Assembly (NCBI GenBank): GCA_963768415.1
Contig: CAVYHX010000011.1
Span: 1 to 22,717, forward strand
Reading direction: 5' to 3'
DNA: 22,717 bases
Origin: CAVYHX01 sp963768415
GTDB lineage: Bacteria > Pseudomonadota > Gammaproteobacteria > UBA9214
Shown here in pieces: positions 10,739 through 20,661 of the stretch. Within the stretch, counting starts at the first letter, position 1. Each line of letters begins with the position of its first letter. The notes below the pieces were generated by a model that saw only the letters and a program-made list of their open reading frames with translations, was not told where the DNA came from and ran no database searches. The translations under genes and the position numbers were made by a program.

Positions 10739-11400
10739 ATGTCAAATAAGACTCTGCCGCTGGATGACGTCCTGTATGAGTATCTGCTGTCGGTTTCAAG
10801 CCGGGAACCTGACGTCCTGGCCCGTCTGCGCGCGGAAACCGGCAGCGAGCCCATGGCGCGCATGCTGTCCGCGCCGGAGCAGGGCCAGTTTATGGCGCTG
10901 CTGGTTCGGTTGACAGGTGCACGCAGGTGTCTGGAGGTCGGCGTGTATACCGGTTACAGCGCGCTCTGGGTGGCGCTGGCACTGCCATCGGACGGCGTGC
11001 TGGTCGCCTGTGATGTCAGTGCGGAATGGACTGCGATCGGCCGCCGTTACTGGGCCGAGGCCGGCGTGACCGGCAGGATCGCCTGGAACTGGCGCCGGCA
11101 CTGACAACACTTGAGCGACTGCTGGAAAACGGCGGGCACGGGAGTTTTGATTTTGCCTTTATCGATGCCGACAAGGAAAACTACATGGCCTACTATGAAG
11201 CGAGATTGAAACTGGTGCGTCCCGGAGGGCTGATCCTGATCGACAATACGCTCTGGTCGGGCGCGGTCGCCGATCCCGCAGACCAGGAACCCGATACCCG
11301 TGCGATACGTGCATTGAATAAACACATTCATGCCGACCGGCGCGTGCAGATGAGCCTGTTGCCGGTAGCGGACGGCCTGACGCTGGTGTTGAAAACGTAG
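10739..11400 (+). CDS. SAM-dependent O-methyltransferase, CCoAOMT/catechol type (one frameshift)
   Basis: Class I methyltransferase of the Methyltransf_3 family, which in relatives methylates hydroxyls of catechol-like substrates with a divalent metal. SAM-binding motif I is LEVGVYTGYSALWVALALP, and the acidic residue after strand 2 is in LVACDVS. The metal-binding region FIDADKENYMAYYE and LILIDNTLW is complete. The two halves are in different frames; adding one base near 11083 joins GRI to RLELAPALTTLERLL. The result is about 221 residues, the usual size. The ATG at 10739 is the first in-frame start. The true substrate is unknown; bacterial members are often uncharacterised. Confidence 0.88.
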
Positions 11401-11413
11401 CGTCCGCTTTGTC

Positions 11414-11700
11414 ATGCAGGGCGCAATTGCGCAGTGTATTGTGCTGAACTACCGGCGGCACGAAACAGTCAGTCCGGCCAGATTCACGCCTGCGGGAGGG
11501 ACGCGTAAAGATACTGCTGACGTGCAGGTGCCGGTTATCATCCGGCGCAATACGCTAGGCTATTGCACCCTACACAACACAATGCAGTGCACGTAGGGCG
11601 CAATAGCGCAGCGTATTGCGCCGCACGGCGATCAACCACCCTGTCCGGGTGCGTTAACAGTTATTTTTCCAGCCAGATGCCCGCCTGCCGGACAAGAGCA
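11414..11700. repeat. Diverged copy of the 231-bp repeat family
   Basis: This noncoding stretch contains a degenerate copy of the unit tandemly repeated at 14681-15405. The left arm is at 11418-11445 (gggcgcaattgcgcag...) and the right arm near 11550-11573 (ggcgcaatacgctaggctattgcaccc). The same acac..aac.aa.gcagt linker then leads into the first about 100 bp of a second copy (from 11596), recognisable up to ctgccggacaag near 11697. It is shorter and more diverged than the array copies. No coding function is apparent. Confidence 0.8.
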
Positions 11701-11915
11701 ACATCCAGAATATTATCGAGTGGAGTTTCGCGCTATGCTGCACGGGGTATTTTTTGCTTGCCTGGGCCGCGCTGCGCGGCAGCAAACCGGTGTAGCCGCA
11801 TACGCCGGGCGTTTAATCCGCCTGAACGTATCACTCCGGCCGGACGTAGAAACTGCACAAATCATCCAGGAAAATCCATGCACTGACTGTTGTAGCATGA
11901 ACACTCGGTTAACTA

Positions 11916-12020
11916 CTGTAGGAGCGCTCTGGCCGCCGGCCTCGCGCATAGCGGTCCCATCAACAATATCGCGCCAAGGGCGGCGCTCCTACAGTGTTCT
12001 TTTCCACGCTGTAGGAGCGG
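11916..12020. repeat. REP-like repeats with the 'gtaggagcg' core
   Basis: Three copies of ctgtaggagcg occur close together: 11916-11927 (+), 11983-11994 (-, a perfect 12-bp reverse complement of the first) and 12009-12020 (+). They form a hairpin-type pair plus a single. The gtaggagcg core resembles REP sequences known from Pseudomonas and Xanthomonas relatives (family-level memory). The preceding 11701-11915 contains no recognisable gene, only a small GC hairpin (gctgcgcggcagc) near 11775. Confidence 0.7.
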
Positions 12021-12072
12021 TCTCCTGGCCGCGATAGCTGACGCTGCCTGTGCAGGCATCACGGCCTGCGGT

Positions 12073-13399
12073 TCAGCCCAGTAACTTGTAGAACACCTTG
12101 GAATTGCGCTGGTAGTTATAGAGTTCTTTTTTTCTTCCCGGCAGGTGTGACTTGTCGCCGGGCAGGAAGCCACGTTCCCGGAACCAGTGGGCAGTCCGCG
12201 TGGTCAGTACCACGAGTTTTTGACGCCCGTCCTGGCCGCTTTCCCTCGATCGATTCCAGCAGGGCATCGCCCCGGCCCGCATTCCGGTAGTCGGCATGCA
12301 CGGCAAGGCAGGCCAGTTCGGCCAGATTCTCGCTGGCGCTGGGGTAGAGTGCCGCGCACGCAATAATCGCACCGTCACGCTCGATCACATTGAAATGCCC
12401 GATTTCCATTTCCAGCAGCTCGCGCGAACGCCTGACCAGGATGCCTTCGTCCTCCAGCGGCTTGATGAGTTCCAGGATGCCGCCAACATCATCGATGCCG
12501 GCCGTGCGCAATCCCTCGTAGGGATCGGCGGTAATCAGGGTGCCATGTCCGTCACGGGTGAATAACTCGAGCAGCAGGGCGCCATCGGTTTCCCGGTAGA
12601 CCAGGTGAATGCGCCGGACACCCTGCAGGCAGGCCTGAACGGCATGCTGCAGGTGCCGTCTTGAGGCGTCGGGCAGGCGGCGGCGCGAATCCAGCAGCTT
12701 TCTGGCCTCGTTCAGTGTCAGCTGGGCGATCAGTTGCCGGCGGCTGTTCCTGAGGACGTTGTCTTCGGTCAACAGGATCAGTTTGTCGGCCTGCAAGCGC
12801 GCTGGCCGCCGCGGTGGCGACGTCTTCCGCGCCGAGGTTGAAGACTTCGCCGGTCGGGGAATAGCCCAGCGGTGAGAGCAGGACGATGCGCCGATTGTCG
12901 AGATGCTGTTCGATCGCGACGCGTGTCGATGCGCCGCACTTCGCCGGTGTGGCAGTAATCGACGCCATCACGCACCCCCAGTGGCCGCGCCGTGACGAAA
13001 TTGCCTGATGAAACACCGATGCGTGCGCCGGACATGGGTGTGTTGCTCAAGCCCATGGAGAGCAAGGCCTCGATCTCCACGCGTACTGTGCCGGCAGCTT
13101 CCTTGACGCAGGCCAGGGCGGCATCATCCGTGATCCGCAGGCCGTTTGCGTATTCCAGCCGGGCGCCGCGGGCCTTGAGCCGCGTTTCGATCTGGGGCCG
13201 TGCGCCATGCACCAGGACCAGGCGTATTCCCAGGCTGTGCAGCAATGCGATGTCATTTACCAGGTCGGCGAAGCTGCGGATCCGCGACCGCTTCGCCGCC
13301 GAACACGAGCACGAAGGTGCGCCCCCGGTGCGCGTTGATATACGGCGCCGAGTGCCGAAAACTTTCAACGAATGCCTGCTGCTTGTCTTTACTGGTCAT
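12073..13399 (-). CDS. argA: Amino-acid N-acetyltransferase ArgA (frameshifts)
   Basis: N-acetylglutamate synthase, the first step of arginine synthesis (acetyl-CoA + glutamate). The ATG at 13399 gives MTSKDKQQAFVESFRHSAPYI, a typical ArgA start. An amino-acid-kinase-like domain follows (FVLVFGGEAVAD, LHSLGIRLVLVHGARPQIE, ANGLRITDD, VSSGNFVTARPLGVRDGVDY, LLSPLGYSPTGEVFNL), then a GNAT domain (ELACLAVHADYRNAGRGDALL ... VVLTTRTAHWFRERGF) ending YQRNSKVFYKLLG. Four breaks lie near 13282, 12925, 12796 and 12250. The first is repaired by dropping one C. All four shift the same way. The corrected length of about 440 residues is normal. It starts 22 bp after argE on the same strand, so an argE-argA operon is likely. 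Feedback inhibition by arginine is known for the family but not visible here. Confidence 0.92.
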
Positions 13400-13421
13400 G
13401 ACCCTGTCATCCGTCGGGCAT

Positions 13422-14605
13422 TTATAGCAAGTGGTCGGCGTTGATACAAACCGAATCGATCATTCGTTTGAGCAAGTCAACGGTGGGTGTCAGGCGTGCC
13501 AGTGCGAGATACTCGTCCGGCTGGTGTGCCTGTTCGATATCGCCGGGTCCGAGCACCACCGTGTCCATGCCCAGGCGCTGCAGGTAGGGTGCTTCCGTGC
13601 CAAAGGCGACCGCTTCCGGTGTGTGCCCGGTGAGTTGCGCCGCCAGCTTGACGATCTCGGCATCTGCCGGGGTTTCCATCGCGGGGATGCCTTCGAACAG
13701 GGCGGTGAAGCTGGCCTTGATGCCGGTGTCCCGCAGTGTATCCAGGCACATGTTGCCGCAAGGTCTGCCGCAGTTCCTGCAGATCCATGCCGGGCAGGGG
13801 GCGGAGATCGATATGCAGCTCGCAATCCGCGCAGATACGGTTGGGATTGTCGCCACCATGAATATGTCCGAGGTTCAGGGTGGGCACCGGCACGTTGAAC
13901 AGCGGATTCTGGTATTGCTCCTGCAACTGCCGGCGCCAGGCCAGCAGGGCGCCGATGACGCTGTGCATGGCCTCCAGCGCGCTGTTCCCCAGTGCCGGAT
14001 CGCTCGAATGTCCGGAGTGCCCCTGCAGGTGAATGGCCTCCATCAGGACGCCCTTGTGCATGCGGACCGGCCGCAGCCCGGTCGGCTCGCCGATCATCGG
14101 CATGGCGCGCATGCGGCCGGCCGTGGTCCACCAGGGCCCGGGCGCCGGACATGGTGGTTTCCTCGTCGGCAGTGGCCAGCAGGATGAGCGGCTCTTTCAG
14201 ATCCGCTGCGCGCACATTCCGCATTGCCTCGATCGCCAGGGCCAGAAAGGCCTTCATGTCGGATGTGCCGAGACCGTACAGGCGCTGGTTTGCCTCGGTC
14301 AGCGCAAACGGGTCGTATTGCCATTTGCCTGCATCAAAGGGCACGGTATCGGTATGTCCGGACAGCACCAGCCCCCCTGGACCGCTGCCCAGGGTCGCAA
14401 TCAGGTTGGCCTTGGCGGGGCTCCCCGCCAGCGGCATGACCTCAACGGTACAGCCGCTATCCTCCAGCCAGGTGGCCAGCAGGTCGATGACCGCCCGGTT
14501 TCCCTGGTCGAACGCCGGATCGACGCTGCTGACCGAGGGCGTACTGACCAGCCCCTCGATCATGGTCAACAGTGGTGGTATGGCGGTATGCATGGTTTTC
14601 CGCAT
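13422..14605 (-). CDS. argE: Acetylornithine deacetylase ArgE (two frameshifts)
   Basis: M20-family zinc hydrolase converting N-acetylornithine to ornithine. Motifs: SGHTDTVPFDAGKW with the first His/Asp ligands, GLGTSDMKAFLA with the bridging Asp, ATADEETTMSGA with the catalytic Glu, MIGEPTGL, the dimerisation domain (HLQGHSGHSSDPALGNSALEAM), and a final ligand region FGTEAPYLQRLG. Frame changes near 14117 and 13755 split it into three readable pieces. The corrected length of about 394 residues fits ArgE (about 380-390). The start is ATG 14605 (MRKTMHTAIPPLL) or the internal ATG at 14593, which cannot be decided. Succinyl-diaminopimelate desuccinylase is a related alternative, but the argA neighbour supports ArgE. 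Confidence 0.92.
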
Positions 14606-14641
14606 AGAGTGATCGTGTATCGGTGTGGCTGGCCCAAGGGG

Positions 14642-14661
14642 ACTCTGATTAATCCGTCATT
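14642..14661 (+). repeat. 20-bp exact repeat of 12-31
   Basis: The 20 bases actctgattaatccgtcatt are identical to positions 12-31, where they run into the left arm of the inverted repeat at 25-157. Here they stop at the arm and lead after about 20 bp into the tandem array. This may be the remnant of an element end or a shared insertion target. Confidence 0.75.
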
Positions 14662-14680
14662 ATCGATTGCCAACCATGCA

Positions 14681-15405
14681 GGGCGCAATAGCGCAGCGTA
14701 TTGCGCCGCACGGCATCAACCACCCTGTCCGGGTGCGTTAACAGTTATTTTCCCAGCCAGATGCTCGCCTGCCGGACAGGATCAACAGAAAAAAAGAAAG
14801 TCCCGCCTGCGTGGGTGGTTTATCGGTAGTTGGGCCGGCGTGCAGGTGCGCGGTTTATCATTCGGCGCAATACGCTATGCTATTGCGCCCTACACAAAAC
14901 AAAGCAGTCACGTAGGGCGCAATAGCGCAGCGTATTGCGCCGCACGGCATCAACCACCCTGTGGTGGTGCGATAACAGTTTTTCCAGCCAGGTGCTCGCC
15001 TGCCGGACAAGATGAACAGAAAAAAAGAAAGTCCCGCCTGCGTGGGTGGTTTATCGGTAGTTGGGCCGGCGTGCAGGTGCGCGGTTTATCATTCGGCGCA
15101 ATACGCTATGCTATTGCGCCCTACACAAAACAAAGCAGTCACGTAGGGCGCAATAGCGCAGCGTATTGCGCCGCACGGCATCAACCACCCTGCCGGGGTG
15201 CGATAACAGTTTTTCCAGCCAGATGCCCGCCTGCCGGACAGGATCAACAGAAAAAAAGAAAGTCCCGCCTGCGTGGGGGGTTTATCGATAGTTGGGCCGG
15301 CGTGCAGGTGCGCGGATTATCATTCGGCGCAATACGCTATGCTATTGCGCCCTACACAAAACAAAGCAGTCACGTAGGGCGCAATAGCGCAGCGTATTGC
15401 GCCGG
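14681..15405. repeat. Tandem array of a 231-bp unit bounded by inverted repeats
   Basis: Three near-identical units lie head to tail: 14681-14914 (234 bp), 14915-15145 (231 bp) and 15146-15376 (231 bp), followed by the first about 29 bp of a fourth. Each unit starts with a hairpin-forming arm (ggcgcaata - 8-base loop - tattgcgcc) and, about 180 bp later, carries its near reverse complement (for example 14864-14893). Each copy thus looks like a roughly 210-bp terminal-inverted-repeat element plus an 18-bp linker (acaaaacaaagcagtcac). Differences concentrate in a short variable part (tgtccggg, tgtggtgg or tgccgggg). There is no transposase gene. The unit length is a multiple of three, so a spurious reading frame runs across the array. 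Confidence 0.92.
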
Positions 15406-15419
15406 ATGTTTACGCAGCG

Positions 15420-17387
15420 TCAACCGACGACCAGGCGTGGCCCCACCGCGTGTGCGAATTTTTCCAGCGGCAGGGGTTGTCCGTAAGCGTAGCCCTGCGC
15501 ATAGTTGACGCCGATCCTGCGGAGTTCTTCCGCGATTTCCAGGGTTTCAACGAATTCAGCGATGGTTTCCTTGCCCAGCAGCTGCCCGAGCTCGTTAATG
15601 GACTTGACCATGGCGTGGTCGACGGGGTCGGACAGGATATCCCGGACGAATACCCCGTCGATTTTGAGAAAATCCACCGGCAGTTTCTTCAGGTAGGTGA
15701 ATGAAGACAGGCCACTGCCGAAGTCATCCAGGGAAAACCTGATTCCGCATCCACGCAGGGTCAGCATGAACCGCGTCGCTGCGGTGATGTTGGCAATGGC
15801 AGCCGTTTCGGTGATTTCAAAGCATATTTGTTCAGGACAGGCGCCGGTCTCCGCCAGTTGATCCATGATGAACTGCAGCATGCCGGGGTCGCTGACCGTC
15901 TGGCCCGAGAGATTGATGGAAATCATGACCGGCCGGCAGCCGCTGGTACGTTCCGCTGTCAGCCAGCGCATTGCCGTGCTGACGACCCAGCGGTCGATTC
16001 CTGCGATAAGGTTGAATTTCTCTGCCGCCGGCAGGAAGGCCCCCGGGGCGATGATGCTCCCGTCCTCGTCGATCATACGCAACAGGATTTCGATATGTTT
16101 TTCACTGTGCACACTTCCGGCACAGGGAATGATCGGCTGGAAATACAGTGCGAACCGTCCCTCGTCCAGCGCCTTGGTCAGGCGTGACACCCAGCGCATC
16201 TGACCATGGCGTTCCTGTATGCGCGGGTCACCCAGGTACGCAATCTGTATCTGGTTGCGGCCCGATTCCTTGGCGATATAGCAGGCTGAATCAGCAGCGC
16301 TCATCACACTGCCTATATCCCGGGTACTGCGGTCGATCGGTATAACACCAATGCTGATTCCCAGTGTAAACGTGCTGCTGTCCCAGACAAACTGGAACTC
16401 ATCGAGGATCTTGAGAAGCTTGTCGGCGACTTCCACGCCCTTGTCGAGGGGGCAGTTATCCAGCAGCATGCCGAATTCGTCCCCGCCAAGCCGGCTCAGG
16501 GTGTCGCGCTTGCGCACCGTGTCGTGTAACAACTGACTGAGTTGCTGCAGCAGTTCATCACCCGCTGCATGACCGCAGGTATCGTTGATTACCTTGAACT
16601 GGTCCAGATCCATGTACAGCAGCGTATGGGTGGTAGCCTGTGCCCGGGCATTTTCGATGACCCGTTTTACACGGGTTTCGAATTCGCGCCGGTTTATCAA
16701 TCCAGTGAGGCTGTCATGTGACGCATGATAGGCGAGCAGTCTGTTGCGGGTGCGTGCACGCTTTATCACCAGAACGGCGATCAACAGGCAAACGGCCAGT
16801 GTGATGGCGGACAGAATCAGCAGCAGGCGCCGCGTATACAGGTAATGTTGCTGGTTCTCGCTGAGTGCGGTTCGGGCGTTGTTTTCTTCCAGCTCAACCA
16901 GCGAATCAACTGCTTCCAGTATGATCGTGCGCGACTCTTCAGCCTGTGCCATGGCCACGTCGATTTCCTCCCTGGGGGCGAAATCGGTCAGCAATTCAGC
17001 TACCCGCCTGTTGGTCCGCTGGCCGTCACGGCTGACAGTGTCGATTTGCCGGTGTATTGCCTGTTCATCCGGGTCCATATCCATGGATAGCAGGGTATTC
17101 CGGGCGCGCAGGAACATGCCGCCGTAGCCAAGCATGCTCTGTTCGAGTGCATCGCGCTCGAAGGCGTCCTCCGTCACCAGCATTTTATTCAGGGCGTTGC
17201 CCCGGAGACGTACGGCATCACGCAACCGGTGTGCGGCATGGATCTTGGCGTTGGTATGCTCGACCGTCCGGGTCAGGCTTTTGTTGAATGATTGCAGCTG
17301 CACCAGGGAGATAAAGACCAGGGAAAACATCAGCGCCACGACGGTCATGAACCCCAGACTGATGGGTAAGTGCGTGTCGTCTTTCAT
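15420..17387 (-). CDS. Membrane-bound GGDEF/EAL c-di-GMP signalling protein
   Basis: A 655-residue intact protein. Two membrane segments (about 10-32 and 185-209) enclose a roughly 150-residue, mostly helical periplasmic sensor with many Arg, Glu and Gln residues. The GGDEF domain (about 220-385) has the canonical signature LGGDEF, and an inhibitory I-site RKRD exactly five residues before it, so diguanylate cyclase activity with product inhibition is plausible. The EAL domain (about 405-645) reads EILLR where the signature is EALLR. It keeps the usual metal and catalytic elements INLSGQT, FEITET, DDFGSG, LKIDG, ETIAEFVE and YAQGYAYGQPLP, so phosphodiesterase activity is also plausible. The ATG at 17387 lacks a strong ribosome site. 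The gene ends 14 bp from the tandem array, whose hairpins could act as its terminator. The sensed signal is unknown. Confidence 0.93.
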   Translation of the reverse strand: MKDDTHLPISLGFMTVVALMFSLVFISLVQLQSFNKSLTRTVEHTNAKIHAAHRLRDAVRLRGNALNKMLVTEDAFERDALEQSMLGYGGMFLRARNTLLSMDMDPDEQAIHRQIDTVSRDGQRTNRRVAELLTDFAPREEIDVAMAQAEESRTIILEAVDSLVELEENNARTALSENQQHYLYTRRLLLILSAITLAVCLLIAVLVIKRARTRNRLLAYHASHDSLTGLINRREFETRVKRVIENARAQATTHTLLYMDLDQFKVINDTCGHAAGDELLQQLSQLLHDTVRKRDTLSRLGGDEFGMLLDNCPLDKGVEVADKLLKILDEFQFVWDSSTFTLGISIGVIPIDRSTRDIGSVMSAADSACYIAKESGRNQIQIAYLGDPRIQERHGQMRWVSRLTKALDEGRFALYFQPIIPCAGSVHSEKHIEILLRMIDEDGSIIAPGAFLPAAEKFNLIAGIDRWVVSTAMRWLTAERTSGCRPVMISINLSGQTVSDPGMLQFIMDQLAETGACPEQICFEITETAAIANITAATRFMLTLRGCGIRFSLDDFGSGLSSFTYLKKLPVDFLKIDGVFVRDILSDPVDHAMVKSINELGQLLGKETIAEFVETLEIAEELRRIGVNYAQGYAYGQPLPLEKFAHAVGPRLVVG

Positions 17388-17767
17388 GGAGTGGCGTTAG
17401 TGATTGATAATCAGCAAGAAAATGTTAACCCTCGATTAACAGATAATCGGCCGGACAGGGCAAAACTGAATGCCGACGGCCCGCGTATGACGGTGTCAGG
17501 CGGGGTGGCTGGCGGATGGCGGGTTGCAACAGGTCGGGCAGGGTCACCGCGACGCTCGCGAGCGCACGCATGCGGCGGACCCGTATGGCTGGTGTGAGTC
17601 GTCTGCGGTTGTTATGCGGCGCGATGATTACCCTGCAGCCGATGGCTTGGCGCAGCAACAGGGGGAGCCCAGCTGGCGAGCTGCCGGGTTACGGGATCGA
17701 ACCGGGACGGCCGGTAGGTAACCAGCCGCACAACGGTTGAGCCAGGTGGTGGACCCGTCCTGGCGGG
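17388..17767. other. Intergenic region, no gene recognised
   Basis: This holds the upstream region of the GGDEF/EAL gene. The part at 17400-17455 is AT-rich, with a small inverted repeat gttaa/ttaac at 17425-17441, and could be its promoter. The remainder (17456-17767) is GC-rich and has short open frames on both strands (for example 17516-17740, 74 codons). None has recognisable motifs, a convincing start or conserved features. I see no RNA gene. Confidence 0.5.
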
Positions 17768-18451
17768 CTAGGTGCCGCAGCGAAGATTTGAGGGCAGGGC
17801 TTCACGAATCCGGCGGGGTGGTTCGAGCTTGAGTTCATTCATGATGGAAATGAACTCATCCCGGTTCCTGCCGCTGCCGATGCGTGGATTGTGCAGCTTC
17901 TCCTCGCCAACGGTGGAAAACTTGCGTCCCTGATAATCATGCCCCGGATAGATACGCGTTGCGTCCGGAAGGGTGAACAGGCGGCGGGTAATGGAATCGT
18001 ACAGGGTGCCGGCGTCACCGGACTGGAAGTCGGTGCGTCCGCATCCATCGATCAGCAATGCATCGCCGGTAAAGACGGCGCCTGGAATGGCATAGCTGAC
18101 ATCGCAATCAGTGTGTCCGGGCGTGTAGATCACCCCTATTTTACCGGACCCGAGCGGGATCTGGTCGCCATCCTTGAGGAGGATATCCGGACACTTTGAG
18201 TGGCAGTTCTCGTGGACCAGGACCAGGGAATTCAGTTTTTCCCGGAACGTGCCGGAGGCGGTGATGTGGTCGGCATGGACATGTGTCTCGAGGGTATAGC
18301 GCAGTGTCAGGCCGAGTCCCTTGATCAGTTTGAGATCGCGCAAGAACTGCTCCTGCACCGGGTCAATCAGCGCGGCTTCGCGGCTGGCGTTGTCCCAGAT
18401 CAGATAGCTGTAGGTGTAACTGGCCGGGTCGAACAGCTGGCGGGTTTGCAT
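17768..18451 (-). CDS. Persulfide dioxygenase, ETHE1-like metallo-beta-lactamase fold
   Basis: Mononuclear-iron enzyme family that oxidises glutathione persulfide to sulfite, detoxifying sulfide-derived sulfane sulfur. I start at ATG 18451 (MQTRQLFDPASYTYSYL), preceded by AGGGA at good spacing; an upstream start adds 13 unconserved residues. The 227-residue protein has the metal motif THVHADH (H57, H59, D61, H62), a further ligand in TPGHTDCDVSY, the Asp in FTGDALLIDGCGRTDFQ, and the C-terminal PGHDYQGR. The GCGRTDFQSGDAGTLYDSI stretch is the hallmark separating ETHE1/Sdo proteins from glyoxalase II. It is not fused to a rhodanese domain and no rhodanese or sulfide:quinone reductase gene is adjacent. 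A palindrome lies 81 bp upstream of the start. Confidence 0.92.
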   Translation of the reverse strand: MQTRQLFDPASYTYSYLIWDNASREAALIDPVQEQFLRDLKLIKGLGLTLRYTLETHVHADHITASGTFREKLNSLVLVHENCHSKCPDILLKDGDQIPLGSGKIGVIYTPGHTDCDVSYAIPGAVFTGDALLIDGCGRTDFQSGDAGTLYDSITRRLFTLPDATRIYPGHDYQGRKFSTVGEEKLHNPRIGSGRNRDEFISIMNELKLEPPRRIREALPSNLRCGT

Positions 18452-18531
18452 TGTCGGTTCCCTGTTAGTGTCATCGATCAGCCGCGGCAAGCGGGCGTGA
18501 TCCGATCTGGTTAAATTAAAACATCATAAAT

Positions 18532-18545
18532 TAAGCAATTGCTTA
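18532..18545. promoter_or_regulatory. Perfect 14-bp palindrome, candidate operator
   Basis: taagcaattgctta is its own reverse complement and sits in an AT-rich island between the divergent persulfide dioxygenase and ilvD genes, 81 bp upstream of the dioxygenase start. On the minus strand a -10-like TATGAT (18523-18528) lies next to it, so a bound repressor would cover the promoter. A winged-helix (ArsR-type) sulfur sensor is one possibility, because such regulators often control these genes, but no regulator is encoded here. Confidence 0.5.
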
Positions 18546-18844
18546 TATGCTAGCACTGCGGGAAAGAATTGCAAGCGGTTTATGGTGATAGAGATATATG
18601 TAACCCATTGTAATAATTAGTTAATAAATTTTATACCCTGCCATTATTCCAGCAGTCCAGGTACGCCTGAATACTGTTGCCCATTTGACCCGGCAGCGCG
18701 CGACAAGGCTCGCCGTGCCGTTGCCCGGCTGATCCCGGCCGGTGCCTGTTCATGCCGGGCGAGTGCCTCTGTACAATGGCCTGCCGTTACCCGCGGGGCT
18801 GTTTGACCTGCACAGGCGCGGCCAGTATCGACCGGAGACCCAGA
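18546..18844. other. ilvD upstream region
   Basis: These 299 bp precede ilvD. The part at 18580-18650 is AT-rich, the rest GC-rich. TACAAT at about 18772 could be a -10 box, but I find no paired -35. The ilvD ribosome site GGAG is near 18833. I looked for a leader peptide rich in Ile/Leu/Val and an attenuator and found no clear case. Confidence 0.4.
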
Positions 18845-20524
<1,680 letters not shown>

Positions 20525-20540
20525 ACGGGGTCGGTCATGC

Positions 20541-20570
20541 GGCGCAATACGCTGCGCTATTGCGCCCTAC
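20541..20570. repeat. Single arm of the 231-bp repeat family, possible bidirectional terminator
   Basis: The bases ggcgcaata (20541-20549) and tattgcgcc (20558-20566) form a perfect 9-bp stem with an 8-base loop, followed by ctac. This matches the right-hand arm of the tandem array unit (14864-14893) with one or two differences. It lies 16 bp after the ilvD stop and between convergent genes, so it may serve as a terminator, although there is no T-run. The remaining bases to 20661 hold nothing recognisable. Confidence 0.75.
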
Positions 20571-20661
20571 GCGGGTTACATCAACGGTTTAAACGCCCGG
20601 AGCACCCAAAAGTGCGGGCGATATGGAGAATGGATTCCGGCCCGGCAATGCCTGGTTTACA

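Noticed and set aside
11720..12037. 105-codon plus-strand frame between the methyltransferase and argA
   Set aside because: Its 3' third lies within REP-like repeats and the remainder shows no domain or conserved feature; an antisense frame of similar size overlaps it.
14681..15405. CRISPR array
   Set aside because: The repeated units are about 231 bp and nearly identical throughout; there are no short direct repeats with unique spacers and no cas genes.
14033..15508. A 491-codon plus-strand frame with three repeats of a 77-residue unit (GRNSAAYCAARHQPPC...)
   Set aside because: It runs antisense through argE and then through the 231-bp noncoding array, whose length is a multiple of three. 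The repeated peptide is a by-product of the DNA repeat.
17516..17740. Small 74-codon frame in the gap after the persulfide dioxygenase
   Set aside because: It has no motif, no convincing ribosome site and an overlapping frame of similar quality; the region looks noncoding.
17690..17745. Possible tRNA fragment suggested by gatcgaaccgggacgg
   Set aside because: The T-loop consensus is not matched and no acceptor or anticodon stems can be paired around it.
18546..18844. Attenuator or leader peptide controlling ilvD
   Set aside because: I found no short frame rich in Ile, Leu or Val and no terminator with a T-run upstream of the start.
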